From assembly GCA_031254155.1 (NCBI GenBank), contig JAIRVA010000162.1, positions 1 to 10,093 on the forward strand: 10,093 nt of DNA. Reading direction: 5' to 3'. The notes under the pieces were generated by a model. That model made no database searches, was not told where the DNA came from, and worked only from the letters and a program-made list of their open reading frames with translations. The translations under genes were made by a program, and so were the position numbers. The DNA comes from Propionibacteriaceae bacterium. GTDB lineage: Bacteria; Actinomycetota; Actinomycetes; Propionibacteriales; Propionibacteriaceae. Below, piece after piece: positions 5,577-10,093 of this stretch (positions are counted from its first letter, which is position 1; each line of letters opens with the position of its first letter).

Positions 5577-5591
5577 CACCCCCTCCGCGAC
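5563..5591 (-). terminator. Leftward terminator hairpin after rpoC
   Basis: A 13-pair GC-rich stem (5563-5575 with 5579-5591) with a three-base loop begins nine bases past the rpoC stop codon (5602-5600). One position (5571/5583) is A-C in rightward RNA but G-U in leftward RNA, so the stem is complete only in the rpoC transcript. No U-tract follows. It is the likely end of the rpoBC operon. Confidence 0.75.
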
Positions 5592-5599
5592 AGCGGTGT

Positions 5600-9475
<3,876 letters not shown>

Positions 9476-9512
9476 TCACTTTCTGTCGTGGAACGTCACG
9501 TTTTCGTACGGG

Positions 9513-9530
9513 GTCTGAGCGGGCTCAGAC
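9513..9530 (-). repeat. Inverted repeat over the rpoB stop codon
   Basis: GTCTGAGC (9513-9520) and GCTCAGAC (9523-9530) are perfect eight-base inverted copies with a two-base spacer; in RNA this gives at least seven pairs with a four-base loop. The rpoB TGA (9527-9525) lies inside the stem. Ribosomes finishing rpoB would melt it. It could slow 3'-end decay, tune read-through into rpoC or influence re-initiation. It is not followed by a U-tract, and a terminator between rpoB and rpoC would not be expected. Confidence 0.6.
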
Positions 9531-10093
9531 TTCTTCGATGGCAAAGGTGTCAACGCCGGGGCGGCGCGACAGGTCGATCCCGAAATCCTCGGAAACCCGG
9601 AAGTCATCCTCGGTGTCCTTCAGGTCGATCACCTGGCCGTCAGAGGACAGGACCTCCACGTTGAGACACAACGACTGCATTTCCTTGACGAGCACCTTGA
9701 AGGACTCGGGGATGCCCGGCTCGGGGATGTTCTCGCCCTTGACGATGGCCTCGTACACCTTCACTCGGCCGAGCACGTCGTCGGACTTGATGGTCAGCAG
9801 CTCCTGCAGGCAGTACGCCGCGCCGTAGGCCTCGAGGGCCCACACTTCCATCTCACCGAAGCGCTGGCCACCGACCTGCGCCTTACCACCCAACGGCTGC
9901 TGGGTGATCATGCTGTACGGACCGGTGGACCGGGCGTGGATCTTGTCGTCGACCAGGTGGGCCAGCTTCAGGATGTACATGTAGCCGACCGTGACCGGGT
10001 TGTCGTACACCTCGCCGGTGCGACCGTTGCGCAGGATCGTCTTGCCGTCGGTCTGGATGAGCCGCTTGCCGTCGACCGACTCGGCGTTGAGGT
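9525..10093 (-). CDS. rpoB: DNA-directed RNA polymerase subunit beta, C-terminal fragment
   Basis: The last 188 codons of rpoB; the gene enters from the right edge, and the first two bases of the window's edge codon are missing. Beta lines the active site and holds the rifampicin pocket, which is outside this window. The fragment opens LNAESVDGKRLIQTDGKTIL and then carries the very conserved beta C-terminus: VTVGYMYILKLAHLVDDK, ARSTGPYSMITQQPLGGKAQ, GGQRFGEMEVWALEAYGAAY and KGENIPEPGIPESFKVL, which packs against beta' at the base of the clamp. It ends in an acidic tail and FAIEEV. One residue is unusual: Val follows KAQ where Phe is near-universal (codon 9875-9873). There is no start codon here; in-frame GTG or ATG codons inside the fragment are internal. 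rpoC follows in the same operon. Confidence 0.98.
   Translation of the reverse strand, partial: LNAESVDGKRLIQTDGKTILRNGRTGEVYDNPVTVGYMYILKLAHLVDDKIHARSTGPYSMITQQPLGGKAQVGGQRFGEMEVWALEAYGAAYCLQELLTIKSDDVLGRVKVYEAIVKGENIPEPGIPESFKVLVKEMQSLCLNVEVLSSDGQVIDLKDTEDDFRVSEDFGIDLSRRPGVDTFAIEEV

Noticed and set aside
9525..10010. A separate 161-codon gene starting at 10010
   Set aside because: The GTG is an internal Val codon of rpoB. The frame stays open to the window edge and the upstream residues match the RpoB C-terminal region.

Overview
The window looks like an ordinary chromosomal stretch of a high-GC Actinomycetota genome. The best evidence is the RNA polymerase beta' subunit. It has the Actinobacteria-type N-terminal region with a long, charged, coiled-coil-like insert at about residues 141-229. 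Its sequence follows the actinobacterial family closely, and the beta subunit C-terminus does too. Two genes look leaderless (a -10 hexamer six bases before the ATG), and GTG starts occur, both common in this phylum. I cannot place it below phylum with confidence; a Propionibacteriales-like or related lineage is only a guess.

Layout. Positions 1-1658 hold a leftward block: an SRPBCC-fold protein, then a MoxR-type AAA+ ATPase, then the start of a probable DUF58 protein cut by the window edge and overlapping moxR by one base. Positions 1659-1797 are a divergent promoter region with two inverted repeats and an A8 tract. Positions 1798-5517 are a rightward block of four genes: an unrecognised lipoprotein, a Bax inhibitor-1/YccA family membrane protein with a short Pro/Tyr repeat in its N-terminal tail, a 14-helix (DHA2-type) MFS transporter three bases downstream, and a small proline-rich two-helix membrane protein with its own leaderless promoter. 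Positions 5518-5599 are a convergent junction with two hairpins. Each has a single mispair-prone position that is a G-U only on the strand of the gene it would terminate. Positions 5600-10093 hold the complete rpoC and the last 188 codons of rpoB, both leftward.

How the genes fit together. rpoB and rpoC encode the two large subunits of RNA polymerase and form one operon, separated by 49 bases with a hairpin on the rpoB stop codon. MoxR and DUF58 proteins usually act together as a chaperone-like ATPase and a partner with a von Willebrand-like domain. The rightward block is envelope-centred: a lipoprotein, two multi-helix membrane proteins and a small membrane protein.

I see no mobile element, CRISPR array, tRNA, rRNA or clear new defence or biosynthetic system. 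The points most worth checking are two bridge-helix substitutions in RpoC, one substitution in a very conserved RpoB motif, the same-frame BI-1/MFS pair separated by one UGA codon, the leaderless promoters with their upstream elements, and the four-unit architecture of the lipoprotein.
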